Shown in pieces: positions 27,555-36,229 of a stretch of 37,036 nt of DNA (position 1 is the first letter of the stretch; each line of letters starts with the position of its first letter). Made by a program: the position numbers and the translations under genes. The notes beneath the pieces are model-generated. The model was not told the origin of the DNA and searched no databases. It saw only the letters and a program-made list of their open reading frames with translations. This stretch comes from an uncultured Planctomycetaceae bacterium (lineage in GTDB: Bacteria; Planctomycetota; Planctomycetia; Pirellulales; Pirellulaceae), in NCBI GenBank assembly GCA_903863885.1, contig CAIPEB010000601.1, forward strand, positions 1 through 37,036. The letters are read 5' to 3'.

Positions 27555-28808
27555 TTATGGCAATTGAGTTCCGGTCACGACTTGATCGCCGGGCTTCAGC
27601 TTGCCGGACACCATTTCCGTGAATTTGCTGTCACTCAACCCGATCGTCACCTCGACCGCCCGCAGGAGTTCGCCCTCGACCACCCATACGGTCCGCGAAT
27701 TGCGTTTCTTGCGGGAGGCAGCCTTTTCGGCAGCCGAGAGAATTACCTCCGGTTCATCCTTGTCCTTCTTTTCCCATGCCTCGCCTTTGAGCAGCTTCTG
27801 GTCCTCCGGCCGGACGAATCGGTCCTCGGGGTAGTATCTCAGCGCGGCGTTCGGGATCTTGACGGCGTTCTGACGCTCCTCGACGTTGAATGAAATCTCG
27901 GCGGTCATGCCGGGCAACAGCTTCAAGTCCGGGTTCGACGCGGCGACGATAACCGGATACGTCACCACATTCTGCAACTCGCTGGAACTGAGCCGGATCT
28001 CCTCAATCTGTCCCTTGAAAATATCATCGGGATACGCGCTGACCCGAAATTCCACCGACTGCCCCGCAGTCTGCGCCTTGCGGACCATGCCGATGTCGTT
28101 CTCGTCAACGGTCGCGTAAATGAACATCTTCTTCCGCAGGTCCGGAGCGACGATGAACAGTTCCGGGGCCTGGAACGAAGACGCCAGGGCCTGCCCTTCG
28201 TCGATCTTGCGGTCGATGACGATTCCATCCACAGGTGAAATAATGTTCGTGTATTCCTTGTTCGTCAGCGAGTTGTTCAAGCTCGCCTGCGCCTGCTCGA
28301 CGGCGGCCTTCGCCACGTCCAGCGCCGCCTCCTGGGACTTCAGCCCGAACTTCAACTGGTCGAGTTCCGTGCGGGAGATATAGTCCGGGTTTTCCTTGAA
28401 CAACTGCTGACCGCGGGTGAAGTCGTTGGTGGCCTGAGCGACCTGGGCCTCGACCCGCTTCTGTTCGGCCTGCCGAGTCTTCAAATTCGCCGTGTCGCGC
28501 GCGACGGCCGCGTCGTACAACTGCGGATCGATTACCGCCAGCAACTGGCCCTTCTTGACCTCGTCGTTGAAGTCCGCACACAGCTTCTTGACGGGACCGG
28601 ACACGACCGCGCCGACGTGCATCGAAAGCACCGGCTTGACCGTTCCCGTCGAGTTCACGACGTAAAGCAGCTTGCCCTTCTCGATCTCGGCAGTCTGCCA
28701 CTTGGGCTTATTGCGCTGCTTCAAGTAGCTCCGAGCGGGCATATAAGCGCCCGCCCCGGCGGCACACATCAGGGCTACGGCTATCGCGAGCTTGTATCGA
28801 GTTTTCAT
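27555..28808 (-). CDS. MacA/HlyD-type periplasmic adaptor (membrane fusion protein)
   Basis: A 417-residue adaptor with an N-terminal hydrophobic anchor (5-22). The barrel-sandwich/lipoyl half-motifs are STGTVKPVLSMHVGAVVSGPV and ISPVDGIVIDRKIDEGQ, separated by a coiled-coil hairpin (ARDTANLKTRQAEQKRVEAQ). LLPGMTAEISFNVEER and VKIPNAALRY follow, and VTIGLSDSKFTEMVSGKLKPGDQVVTG is the membrane-proximal end. A charged insertion rich in Lys/Glu (KGEAWEKKDKDEP) interrupts the C-terminal domain. It would link the permease downstream to the TolC-like channel at 24391. ATG 28808 gives the anchor; the frame upstream to 29147 has no such features. Confidence 0.92.
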   Translation of the reverse strand: MKTRYKLAIAVALMCAAGAGAYMPARSYLKQRNKPKWQTAEIEKGKLLYVVNSTGTVKPVLSMHVGAVVSGPVKKLCADFNDEVKKGQLLAVIDPQLYDAAVARDTANLKTRQAEQKRVEAQVAQATNDFTRGQQLFKENPDYISRTELDQLKFGLKSQEAALDVAKAAVEQAQASLNNSLTNKEYTNIISPVDGIVIDRKIDEGQALASSFQAPELFIVAPDLRKKMFIYATVDENDIGMVRKAQTAGQSVEFRVSAYPDDIFKGQIEEIRLSSSELQNVVTYPVIVAASNPDLKLLPGMTAEISFNVEERQNAVKIPNAALRYYPEDRFVRPEDQKLLKGEAWEKKDKDEPEVILSAAEKAASRKKRNSRTVWVVEGELLRAVEVTIGLSDSKFTEMVSGKLKPGDQVVTGTQLP

Positions 28809-28937
28809 GCAGCAGACAGCGACCGCGCGACGGTTTCCTGCCCGGCGAGCTAGGTTAAGAAAGTTCGAAGTCCGAAGTAGGTCGGCAGGTTCTCTCCGGG
28901 CAAGCGTTGCCGGGCAGGGATGCGTGACCAGGGTTCT

Positions 28938-28943
28938 ATTATA
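28938..28943 (-). promoter_or_regulatory. Candidate -10 box for the adaptor/permease operon
   Basis: A perfect TATAAT on the minus strand, 130 bp before the adaptor ATG. No good -35 hexamer is present at 16-18 bp (GTGCCG at 17), so an activator may be needed. Confidence 0.45.
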
Positions 28944-29138
28944 CGCGAAGACCGGCTTTACGGCACGCCTGTGAAACCGCGAACCGTCGCACTTTCGCGA
29001 TCGTCCAGCAAAACCTGCCCGATCGTTTTCAACTTGCGTGCATTCGGCCTTCGGCCACGCAGGTCCGGCGGGCCGCGCAGCACCTTGCCGCAAAACCCGC
29101 AGTCCCGGGCAGGTGCACGAGGGCGCCGCATCGTTCAA

Positions 29139-29168
29139 TTGCCGCATCCCTGAAATGACTGGTAGAAT
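29139..29168 (+). promoter_or_regulatory. Possible promoter of the Nudix gene
   Basis: TTGCCG (29139-29144) and TAGAAT (29163-29168) are separated by 18 bp, about 100 bp before the ATG. Motif match only. Confidence 0.35.
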
Positions 29169-29266
29169 GCACCGGCAGAACTTCCGTATCCGGCTTTGGC
29201 CGCTCTTCCGGCGAGCCGGAGACTCCTTCGGACCACAGAAATGACATCACACGAGACATCGCGTCC

Positions 29267-29680
29267 ATGTCTGTGAAACAGTCCGCCGGCACGCTGCTCT
29301 ACCGGATCGGGAGCGCAGGCATCGAAGTGTTGCTGGTTCATGCCTCGGGCAATTACAACCGCACGGCCCCATGGGGCATTCCCAAAGGCATACCCGACGA
29401 AGGCGAGTCGCTGGAAGAGGCCGCGAGGCGCGAGACCCGGGAGGAAACGGGCGTCGCTGCGGGAGAACTCGTCGAACTGGGGTCCATCCAGTACACACGG
29501 AGCCGGAAATGGATCCATTGTTTCGGCGGTCCCGCTCCCGTGCCGTGCGAACCTCGATGCGCATCGTGGGAAGTTGATCACGCGGAGTTCCTCCCGCTCG
29601 AGACGGCCCGACAGCGGATCCACCCCGAGCAGGCCCCCTTTCTGGACCGGCTTGTCGCACATCTGGAAAATGCCGGGTAG
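29267..29680 (+). CDS. Nudix hydrolase
   Basis: A 137-residue Nudix protein hydrolysing a nucleoside diphosphate linked to another moiety. The complete Nudix box runs from Gly41 to Val63 (G-x5-E-x7-REUxEExGU) with Glu47, Arg55, Glu56, Glu59 and Glu60. The preceding WGIPKG resembles Ap4A hydrolase and dATP pyrophosphohydrolase-like members. The substrate is not readable from sequence. The C-terminus contains FLPLETARQRI as the typical last strand/helix. A single gene, divergent from the adaptor operon and convergent with the ABC permease. Confidence 0.92.
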   Translation: MSVKQSAGTLLYRIGSAGIEVLLVHASGNYNRTAPWGIPKGIPDEGESLEEAARRETREETGVAAGELVELGSIQYTRSRKWIHCFGGPAPVPCEPRCASWEVDHAEFLPLETARQRIHPEQAPFLDRLVAHLENAG

Positions 29681-29914
29681 CCACGACCGCTCCGCACACA
29701 GGACGGGTGCGGCCTTGCGGCGGTCCTCCATCGTCAGGCCCGCGAGCGGCGGACGCTCACTTCACTTTCCCGAGACAGGCTGAAACTGCTCAGCGGCCTG
29801 CGTGGCAGGGCCAATCCACTTCGGAAATTCCCGGAAAAGGGCGACGCCCCTGGAGAGAATTTGCCCCCTCGGTTTTGTGCTGAGGCCTCTCATTCCGAAC
29901 CGCCAACACGGCTT

Positions 29915-31192
29915 TCACTGCCCGCGCAAGGCGCGTATCGGATCAACGCGCGCCGCGCGGGTCGCCGGATAGACGCCGCTCAACAGGCTGATCAGGATCG
30001 CGTAGGCAACGGCGCCGGCGAGCAGCCAGAGAGGAAAGCGGAACACGTCGCCGAACTCCTCGATGCCCTCGCGCGACGCATAGATGCCGATCGCCCATTG
30101 CAATCCCCAACAGACGACTCGCGCCAGCGCCAGGCCCGACAGGCCTCCGATCAACCCCAGCACGGCAGCCTCGGTCAGGAACAGAATACCCACATCCGAA
30201 TCCGACGCGCCGATGGCTTTGTAGATGCCGATTTCCTGGTACCGTTCCATGACCGACATCAGCAGCGTGTTCATGATGCCCAGTCCGGCGACGACCAACC
30301 CGACGGTGCCGACCGCCGAGAGCAGCACTTCCATGAACAGGAAAGCTCGACGAGCCTCCTTGATGCGTCCCGCCACCGCGCGTGCCTCATATCCCATTGC
30401 GGCTATCTTCTTTTCGAGCCGGAAAGCCGTTTGAGGCGAGTCGGCCCGCACGGTAACCCGCGAATACCCTTTCAACGGTTCTTTGTCGGATCGCAAACGG
30501 CGCAACGTTCGTTCAAAGTCGAGGCCGGGCATATCGCGCATCACGTCGGCAGGCAGCAGCAGCGCGCCGTGCCCGAACTCCTCCATAATGCCCGGCGCCC
30601 GATAGACGCCGACGACGCGCACGCTGGTCTGGTGTTTCCTCAGTTCAAACTGGTTCGGCTGTTTGGCATCCAGCCCCGAGACCTCGATCTGCAGGGTCTG
30701 TCCGATCGCGGCCTGCGGCGAGTCGAATCCGAGGTCCCGCAACGACCGGTCGCTGACCAGAGCCTGGGGTTCCGTACCCAGCGAAAAATATTCTCCCGCC
30801 ACGATCATCTCGTCAAAAACCTGGATGAGTGACGCCTCGCGGGGAAGACCGAGCGCCATCGATGACCGGTTGTGCTTTCCATGAACGACGTTCAACTGCG
30901 AAAGCCGGAAATCGGGGTAGACGTAGGACACGCCGCGGACCTTCCGGATCTTCTCGACGGCGAGGTCGTCGAGAACTGCGCCTTTATCGCCGGGACGCAC
31001 TTCGATATCGTTCAGCAGTCCCAGCTTCTGAATCGGCAGCTCAAACTGGGCCTGAAGGCCGACCGCGAAGGCGACCATGGAAACCAGAGCGCCGCTGCTG
31101 ATCGCAATGCCCAGTGTGGTCAGCAGCGACCTCAGGCGGGATCGCATGACCCCCTGGAGCGATTGCGAAACCAGTTGGACCATGCGGATCAT
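29915..31192 (-). CDS. FtsX/MacB-type ABC transporter permease
   Basis: A 425-residue permease of the type VII ABC superfamily. N-terminal helix at LLTTLGIAISSGALVSMVAFAVG, a periplasmic domain (about 50-285), and three C-terminal helices with VGLVVAGLGIMNTLLMSVMERYQEIGIYKAIGA, ending in ATRAARVDPIRALRGQ. ATG 31192 overlaps the TGA of the ATPase (ATGA), so the two are translationally coupled. No adaptor or TolC gene accompanies this pair; a LolCDE-like or cell-envelope role is possible, but the substrate is unknown. The 234-bp gap to the Nudix gene shows no gene. Confidence 0.9.
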   Translation of the reverse strand: MIRMVQLVSQSLQGVMRSRLRSLLTTLGIAISSGALVSMVAFAVGLQAQFELPIQKLGLLNDIEVRPGDKGAVLDDLAVEKIRKVRGVSYVYPDFRLSQLNVVHGKHNRSSMALGLPREASLIQVFDEMIVAGEYFSLGTEPQALVSDRSLRDLGFDSPQAAIGQTLQIEVSGLDAKQPNQFELRKHQTSVRVVGVYRAPGIMEEFGHGALLLPADVMRDMPGLDFERTLRRLRSDKEPLKGYSRVTVRADSPQTAFRLEKKIAAMGYEARAVAGRIKEARRAFLFMEVLLSAVGTVGLVVAGLGIMNTLLMSVMERYQEIGIYKAIGASDSDVGILFLTEAAVLGLIGGLSGLALARVVCWGLQWAIGIYASREGIEEFGDVFRFPLWLLAGAVAYAILISLLSGVYPATRAARVDPIRALRGQ

Positions 31193-31887
31193 GTCATCTC
31201 CGCGGATTCGAGGATGCAGCCGTCGCGCATGCGGATTTTGCGATGGCAGTAACCGGAAACCAGTTCCTCGTCGTGGGTCACCATCACGATCGTCATGTTC
31301 GTCTCGGCCTGGATCTCGCACAGCAGTTCCAGCAATCGATTGGCCGTGGCATGATCCAGATTGCCGGTCGGCTCATCGGCCAGCAGGACTCGCGGACGAT
31401 GCACGATGGCCCGCGCCACGGCAACTCGCTGCTGCTCCCCCGCGCTCAACTGGCCGGGCCGATGCTGCATGCGATCGGCCAGCCCCACTCGTTCGAGTGC
31501 TTCCCGCGTCATGCGCTGGCGTCGATCTCCGTATGTTCCCTGGAAGGTGAGCGCCAGGCGCAGATTGCCCTCCGCAGTCAAATGCGGCACGAGGTAGAAC
31601 GACTGGAACACAAACCCGACGATCTGTCGGCGAAACACGGCCCGCTGCTTGGCGTTCATGCTGCCCAGATCGTGTCCGCACACTTCGACGCAACCGTCGG
31701 TCGGCGTGTCGAGGCCGCCCATGAGGTGCATCAGAGTCGACTTGCCGGAACCGCTCACGCCCACGATGGCCACGAATTGGCCCCGGACAATTTCGAGATC
31801 GATACCGCGCAGCGCATGCACCTGGGCCCCGCCGACCTCGTAGGCCCGGTGCAGATTCCGCACGGAGATTTCGCTTTCCGCCGTCAT
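31189..31887 (-). CDS. ABC transporter ATP-binding protein with LSAGE signature
   Basis: A 232-residue LolD/MacB-type ATPase. Walker [10 protein letters not shown] (43-51), Q-loop FVFQSFYLV, signature LSAGEQQR (147-154; the usual form is LSGGQ), Walker B VLLADEP (167-173), D-loop GNLDHATA, H-loop VTHDEE. ATG 31887 begins MTAESEIS; longer in-frame readings lack family similarity. It is coupled to the permease by an ATGA overlap and lies 43 bp after the Gfo/Idh/MocA gene. Confidence 0.92.
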   Translation of the reverse strand: MTAESEISVRNLHRAYEVGGAQVHALRGIDLEIVRGQFVAIVGVSGSGKSTLMHLMGGLDTPTDGCVEVCGHDLGSMNAKQRAVFRRQIVGFVFQSFYLVPHLTAEGNLRLALTFQGTYGDRRQRMTREALERVGLADRMQHRPGQLSAGEQQRVAVARAIVHRPRVLLADEPTGNLDHATANRLLELLCEIQAETNMTIVMVTHDEELVSGYCHRKIRMRDGCILESAEMT

Positions 31888-31930
31888 GCACGCCCCACAC
31901 CGGGTCGGCCCGGGCCTCGCCGCGATGCGA

Positions 31931-33286
31931 TCAACTGAATTGGTACTGGCCGGGCATGGCGATCGGCGGAATCGGAAACGGACCAAGTTCGTACTCGGGC
32001 GGCCCAAGACGAGTGGACGACTGCATGGCCGCGTCCCACTCGATCGCTTGGCCGCTGTAGACAGCCTCGCGTCCGAGGATGCCCGTCATGGTGCTCTCGG
32101 CGATCGTCTGGGCTTCATTGATCGGATTGCCCGCCCGAATGCTCTGGATCAGGTCTTCGTGTTCCTGATGGTACGGATTCGGGTCCTTGTCGCGGAAGCG
32201 CCAGCGCTCGCCGCTCTTGGGCTGAATGTTGTCCTTGCAGTTGCTCGTGCCCTGGGTGCCCGCGACGAACTCGGAGACGATGTTCTGGCAGCCGTTGATC
32301 TGGCGGCACTGGCTGAACATGAACACGCCGTTGGGATACTCGAACTCGACGGCGAAGTGGTCGAAGATGTGGCCGTGCCGCTCGCCCGTCCGCACTTGTC
32401 GGCCGCCCAATCCCGACACCGCGCGGATCGGATGGCTGCCCAAGACCCAATTCATAACATCCAGATTATGGACGTGCTGTTCGACGATGTGGTCGCCGGA
32501 GAGCCATGTGAAGTAGTTCCAGTTCCGCAGTTGCCACTCGACATCGCTCCAGCCGGGCTTGCGATCGACCACCCAGATCTGGCCCCCGTTCCAGTAGCAC
32601 TTGGCGTAGACGATATCGCCGATCGCGCCTTCGCGAATCCGCTTGATCGTCTGTTGATAACTGGGCAGATGGCGCCGCTGCGTGCCGGCGGCGATGCCCA
32701 GCCCTTTTTCCTTGGCAATCCGGCCCGCCTCTATGACCATCTTCACGCCCGGCACGTCCACCGCGGCCGGCTTTTCGAGGAACACGTGCTTACCCGCGTC
32801 GACGGCCGCCTTGAGATGTACCGGCCGGAAATGAGGCGGCGTGGCCAGAATCGCGTAGTTGACCTCCGGCATTGCGAGCAGCTTCTTGTAGGCTTCGAAG
32901 CCGGTGAAACACTGTGCCGCGGGCACGTCGACACCGATTTTCGCAAGCTGAGCCCGGCAGGCCTCCAGGCGATCGGGGAACATGTCGGCCAATGCCACGA
33001 CGCGAATGTTCTTGCGTTCGATCCTGCTCCCTTCCGCCGCGTCCTCCGTGTGGTAGCCGCTCTGCGGATAAATCACTTTCGTCGCGGCTCCGAGCGCATC
33101 GAGCAGCGCCCCGGTGCCTCGACCGCCGCAGCCGATCAAGCCGATCTTGATTTCCAGGTCGGCCGACCCTTCGGCGGCGTGCACGAACGGTAGCTGCGAG
33201 AGAGCGGCCGCGCCGGTGACGGCCAGTGACGAGCGGGTGAGGAATTCGCGGCGCGAATAATCGCTGCGGTTCTGATGGTCGGACAT
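31931..33286 (-). CDS. Secreted Gfo/Idh/MocA-family oxidoreductase
   Basis: NAD(P)-dependent sugar or cyclitol oxidoreductase of 451 residues, exported by a Tat leader: SRREFLTRSSLAVTGAAALS (11-30). The Rossmann motif is GLIGCGGRGTG (49-59), the conserved EKP is at 171-173 (FLEKPAAVD), and the C-terminal domain includes GDHIVEQHVHNLDVMNW with likely catalytic His/Asp. The family is much expanded in Planctomycetota, commonly with Tat leaders. ATG 33286 is preceded by GGAG 12-15 bp upstream. It lies 92 bp after the secreted protein gene and 43 bp before the ABC ATPase. Substrate unknown. Confidence 0.92.
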   Translation of the reverse strand: MSDHQNRSDYSRREFLTRSSLAVTGAAALSQLPFVHAAEGSADLEIKIGLIGCGGRGTGALLDALGAATKVIYPQSGYHTEDAAEGSRIERKNIRVVALADMFPDRLEACRAQLAKIGVDVPAAQCFTGFEAYKKLLAMPEVNYAILATPPHFRPVHLKAAVDAGKHVFLEKPAAVDVPGVKMVIEAGRIAKEKGLGIAAGTQRRHLPSYQQTIKRIREGAIGDIVYAKCYWNGGQIWVVDRKPGWSDVEWQLRNWNYFTWLSGDHIVEQHVHNLDVMNWVLGSHPIRAVSGLGGRQVRTGERHGHIFDHFAVEFEYPNGVFMFSQCRQINGCQNIVSEFVAGTQGTSNCKDNIQPKSGERWRFRDKDPNPYHQEHEDLIQSIRAGNPINEAQTIAESTMTGILGREAVYSGQAIEWDAAMQSSTRLGPPEYELGPFPIPPIAMPGQYQFS

Positions 33287-33378
33287 ACTCAAAGAGCTCC
33301 AGTGGTTCGAGTGATCGCTGGCTGATTTGCAAGCTCTAAATCATACACGCAAACGGGTCGGCGGATCACGGTATCCGA

Positions 33379-34521
33379 TCACGGTTTGCGATCGGACGGC
33401 CAATCACGCCACACATCGTGCGCTGCCTTCAGCAGCGTTTCGGGCGTCCACACCCCGGCTTCGGGCGTTGGCACGTCGCCGCCTTTACAGGCCGCGAGAA
33501 ATACGAGTTCGATCGCCCCGCCCGCGGCCAGTTCGAGGTTGTATTCGAGTTTTCCGGGCGGAAACAGCGACTGATCGCTGGGCCCGCCCACGTCCACGTA
33601 GCGAATTGCGCCGGCCGACAGTTCACCCGCGATGACGCGCGCAAGGTCGGGCGTTTCGCCGGGCGGAAAGATCCAGATCGCGTTCAGTATCGGGTTGCGA
33701 TCGGCAGCTCCGGCCGCTGGTCGAACGGAGATATCGAGCGCACCGTCGCCGTCCTCATCGCTCGCGGCGAACCGCAGTACCCCCGGCTTGTGCTGGCCCC
33801 ACTTGCCGACCGGATCCACGGTCTGCGACGGAGCGCCCTCCACGCGGCATGTCAGCGGACGCTGGCCCGGATCGGCCCAGTGGCTTTCGCAGAATCCCAG
33901 CACGACTTGGGCGCGGCTCTTCGGCTTCACGTTGAACCGGTAGGCGATCGGCACGCCTCCCATTCCTGCACGGATATTGCGGAACGCCGGATCACATGGT
34001 CCGACGGGCTTGCCCCAACCCGGCAGCGGAGAGGCCTCGTCACAATAACCCCATTCCCGAAGCCCCCGGTTGCTGACCGCTTCGCGCGGCAAAGCCAACA
34101 CCGTGCGTCCGCCGAGTTTCACCGTGCGCATCCCCAACTGAGAATTCTCGGGCAAATCAACGGCCAGCGTGAGCTTCGCTGCATTCCCTTTCGCTTCTTC
34201 CAGTCGCACTGTGAATGCATCGGCCCCTGCAGGAAAGATGGGCGCGCGAAAGGCCGTGCACACCATGCGAACGGCGCCGCGGTCTGAAGTGCAGCGTGCC
34301 GCGGGTATCACATCCCGCAATCGAAGGGACTCGACGCTGACGGTGCCGTCCGTAATTCCCTCTCCCGCAAGGCGAACCCCGAACGTTCCCCAGTCCTCCA
34401 TCAGTCGGCCCGCATTGTCCATCTGCGTTGGGGCAAAGCCGGGAGACGCAAACGACACGGCCTGGCTCCCGGCACCGGCTGCGCTGCCCGCAAGGACCAG
34501 GAGAATCGCAATCGTTGTCAT
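33379..34521 (-). CDS. Secreted protein of unknown function
   Basis: A 380-residue protein with a signal peptide (MTTIAILLVLAGSAAGAGSQ). Not recognised as a named family. The body is beta-rich (FTVRLEEAKGNAAKLTLAVD, KSRAQVVLGFCESHW, GALDISVRPA, IRYVDVGGPSDQSLFPPGK) and ends in a helical tail ETLLKAAHDVWRDW. DEDGDGALDISVRP resembles a small Ca-binding or malectin-like carbohydrate-binding module, but this is tentative. Its ATG overlaps the stop of the next gene upstream (ATGA at 34518-34521), so the two are probably made and used together. Confidence 0.78.
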   Translation of the reverse strand: MTTIAILLVLAGSAAGAGSQAVSFASPGFAPTQMDNAGRLMEDWGTFGVRLAGEGITDGTVSVESLRLRDVIPAARCTSDRGAVRMVCTAFRAPIFPAGADAFTVRLEEAKGNAAKLTLAVDLPENSQLGMRTVKLGGRTVLALPREAVSNRGLREWGYCDEASPLPGWGKPVGPCDPAFRNIRAGMGGVPIAYRFNVKPKSRAQVVLGFCESHWADPGQRPLTCRVEGAPSQTVDPVGKWGQHKPGVLRFAASDEDGDGALDISVRPAAGAADRNPILNAIWIFPPGETPDLARVIAGELSAGAIRYVDVGGPSDQSLFPPGKLEYNLELAAGGAIELVFLAACKGGDVPTPEAGVWTPETLLKAAHDVWRDWPSDRKP

Positions 34522-36017
34522 GTCGTGGCTCCTTCCGCAAAGGTCGAGAACTGCGGCGAATGGACGTGCTGTATGCCGTACAGTTCGCAGAAGCCTTCCA
34601 GCACGCGGCGATGATTGCCCAGCACCACGACCTGGTGAAATCCCCTGACGTCCCGGCAGTCTTCGATCCCGTCCATCGCAATATCGACCGATGTGCGGCA
34701 ACCACCGGCAGGCGGCGTATCGATGTTGCGAGTCACCTTGCCCGTGTCGATGATCATCTCCTTGGCATCGCTGAAACGGACAAGCGTCGCAGGCTCGCCC
34801 ACCGGCCAAAGAACCTGCATCGAAACGCCCAACGCCGATTCGGAGTGATTCCGCAGAATGAACGGCGCGGACGGCTTGTCGAAACCGCTGAGCCGGGTGC
34901 CGCTGGTGCAATGCGATGCGATCAGCGAGTTGGTCACGGTTTCCGGCACCGGGTCGTTCATGTAACCGGGCCTGTCCATCAGGTAACTGGACATCATCAG
35001 CGAGATCGCGCCGAACAGATCCGCCTCGCAGCCCGCCGTGATTCCCTGATCCTGGAGCATCGTCCACGCGCCGCACGGCGGAGTGGGCACCAGCTTCGAC
35101 CCTACCATGCCGAGGCAGTCCATCGACAGCGCGTTGGCCTTCTCCGCCGTGAGCAGACGCTTCGCGGTGACGTACACCCGGGCGCAATTCACCGTGTCCT
35201 GCTCGTTCGGCTCGACGATCTTCTGTGCCGTCTTGCGCAGCTGGCTGGCAATGTCCTTGACCTCGTCGGTCACGGTCTGCTTGTCAAATTCCGTGTTGAA
35301 TGTGTCCCGCGGAATTGAACGCACTTTGATGCCCAGCCGCTCGACGACCGTCTCATTCGTTTCGGTGCCCCGGATCCAGAGCACGCGGGTTTCCTCGAAC
35401 ATCCGCTTGGCTTTCACCATCCGCAGCCCCGACTCCACCGCGGACCAGTCGAGCGACGAGATTACATGAACGCGAGGCAGGCGGGAGGCCGATGCCACAT
35501 GCCCGGTGAACGCAGTCCCGACCGGCGCAAAGACGATCACCGGAATGCCGGCCTCCTTCGAGACCCGCTGCACCCATTGCCAGCACTGCATATGCTGCAG
35601 CATGATCAGCGCCGCATGCGGAGCCTCCGCTTTGAGCTTGGCGATCCAACTGCCGAGCGTCGCGTCGTCGTTGATCGGCTTGGGTTCGAGCGCGACCTTG
35701 ACGCCGGTCTGCTGAACGGACTTGTCCAGTTTCGCGCGGTATTCGGTCTGACGAGCATCCAGATCGTAAGTGGTTCCTGGCCAGCCGAGCCAATACGGCC
35801 GGGGCAATTCAAAGAAGCCCGCCGCCACCTTCACCTCCGGATTCGGACGCAGCGACCGGGGATCGATCACATCGCCGGCCGCGGGCGTGGCCGAGTCCTC
35901 GGCGAGACTTCGCAGGGCGGGAACCACACCGGCGGCCCCCAACGCGGATAACGAAAGAAGCTGCATGCACTGTCGTCGGCTCATGCAGCAACGATGGCAA
36001 TCATGATGGCTGGACAT
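34518..36017 (-). CDS. Exported L-fucose/L-arabinose-isomerase-fold protein
   Basis: A 499-residue protein whose body resembles the FucI/AraA superfamily: MLQHMQCWQWVQRVSKEAG and ETRVLWIRGTETNETV in the Rossmann-like N-terminal domains, then GCEADLFGAISLMMSSYLMDRP and FILRNHSESALGVSMQVLWPVGEPATLVRFSD as in the C-terminal domain. A Tat-like leader with SRRQCMQLLSLSALGAAG (13-30) and twin Arg is unusual for a cytoplasmic isomerase. ATG 36017 has AGGAG 9 bp upstream; ATG 36026 and longer forms are in frame. Family membership is likely; whether it is a catalytic isomerase is not established. It is the first gene of the leftward run ending at the ABC permease. Confidence 0.8.
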   Translation of the reverse strand: MSSHHDCHRCCMSRRQCMQLLSLSALGAAGVVPALRSLAEDSATPAAGDVIDPRSLRPNPEVKVAAGFFELPRPYWLGWPGTTYDLDARQTEYRAKLDKSVQQTGVKVALEPKPINDDATLGSWIAKLKAEAPHAALIMLQHMQCWQWVQRVSKEAGIPVIVFAPVGTAFTGHVASASRLPRVHVISSLDWSAVESGLRMVKAKRMFEETRVLWIRGTETNETVVERLGIKVRSIPRDTFNTEFDKQTVTDEVKDIASQLRKTAQKIVEPNEQDTVNCARVYVTAKRLLTAEKANALSMDCLGMVGSKLVPTPPCGAWTMLQDQGITAGCEADLFGAISLMMSSYLMDRPGYMNDPVPETVTNSLIASHCTSGTRLSGFDKPSAPFILRNHSESALGVSMQVLWPVGEPATLVRFSDAKEMIIDTGKVTRNIDTPPAGGCRTSVDIAMDGIEDCRDVRGFHQVVVLGNHRRVLEGFCELYGIQHVHSPQFSTFAEGATT

Positions 36018-36229
36018 CGATAGCATCTCCTGTTTTCGGGCTGGTAACTCGAGCATCCGTCGTCGGACTTTCCCGCTTCTGGAGTTCGTTTGCGCGATCA
36101 ATCAGAACAAATTACACACGGCATGTCCAGTTTTCGGATCGGCGTGCAGCGATGTCCGCCGACGGACGAATCCGCGCACGATGCGTCCCTGTCGGATACA
36201 ATCAACCGCCACTTTCAGCAGGTGTCGCA
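36018..36229. other. Intergenic region upstream of the reverse transcriptase
   Basis: 212 bp between divergent genes. A perfect hairpin GTCCG-CCGA-CGGAC lies at 36154-36167, and its right arm can also pair with TCCGTCG at 36056-36062. TACAAT at 36197-36202 is a possible -10 box 28 bp before the ATG. No conserved RNA is recognised, but a structured RNA cannot be excluded here. Confidence 0.4.

Larger units (their letters stand above)
28809..29266. other. Divergent intergenic region (adaptor / Nudix)
   Basis: 458 bp without a convincing gene. It contains a perfect TATAAT on the minus strand (28943-28938) and a TTGCCG-18-TAGAAT pair on the plus strand (29139-29168), so it probably drives both flanking operons. 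No tRNA or conserved RNA was recognised. Confidence 0.65.

Noticed and set aside
28809-29147. N-terminal extension of the periplasmic adaptor
   Set aside because: The extension covers the intergenic region with a promoter-like TATAAT and would bury the membrane anchor that starts at 28808.
34522-35187. N-terminal extension of the secreted protein at 33379
   Set aside because: The longer frame overlaps the sugar-isomerase-fold gene in another frame; the ATG at 34521 directly gives a signal peptide and an ATGA overlap.
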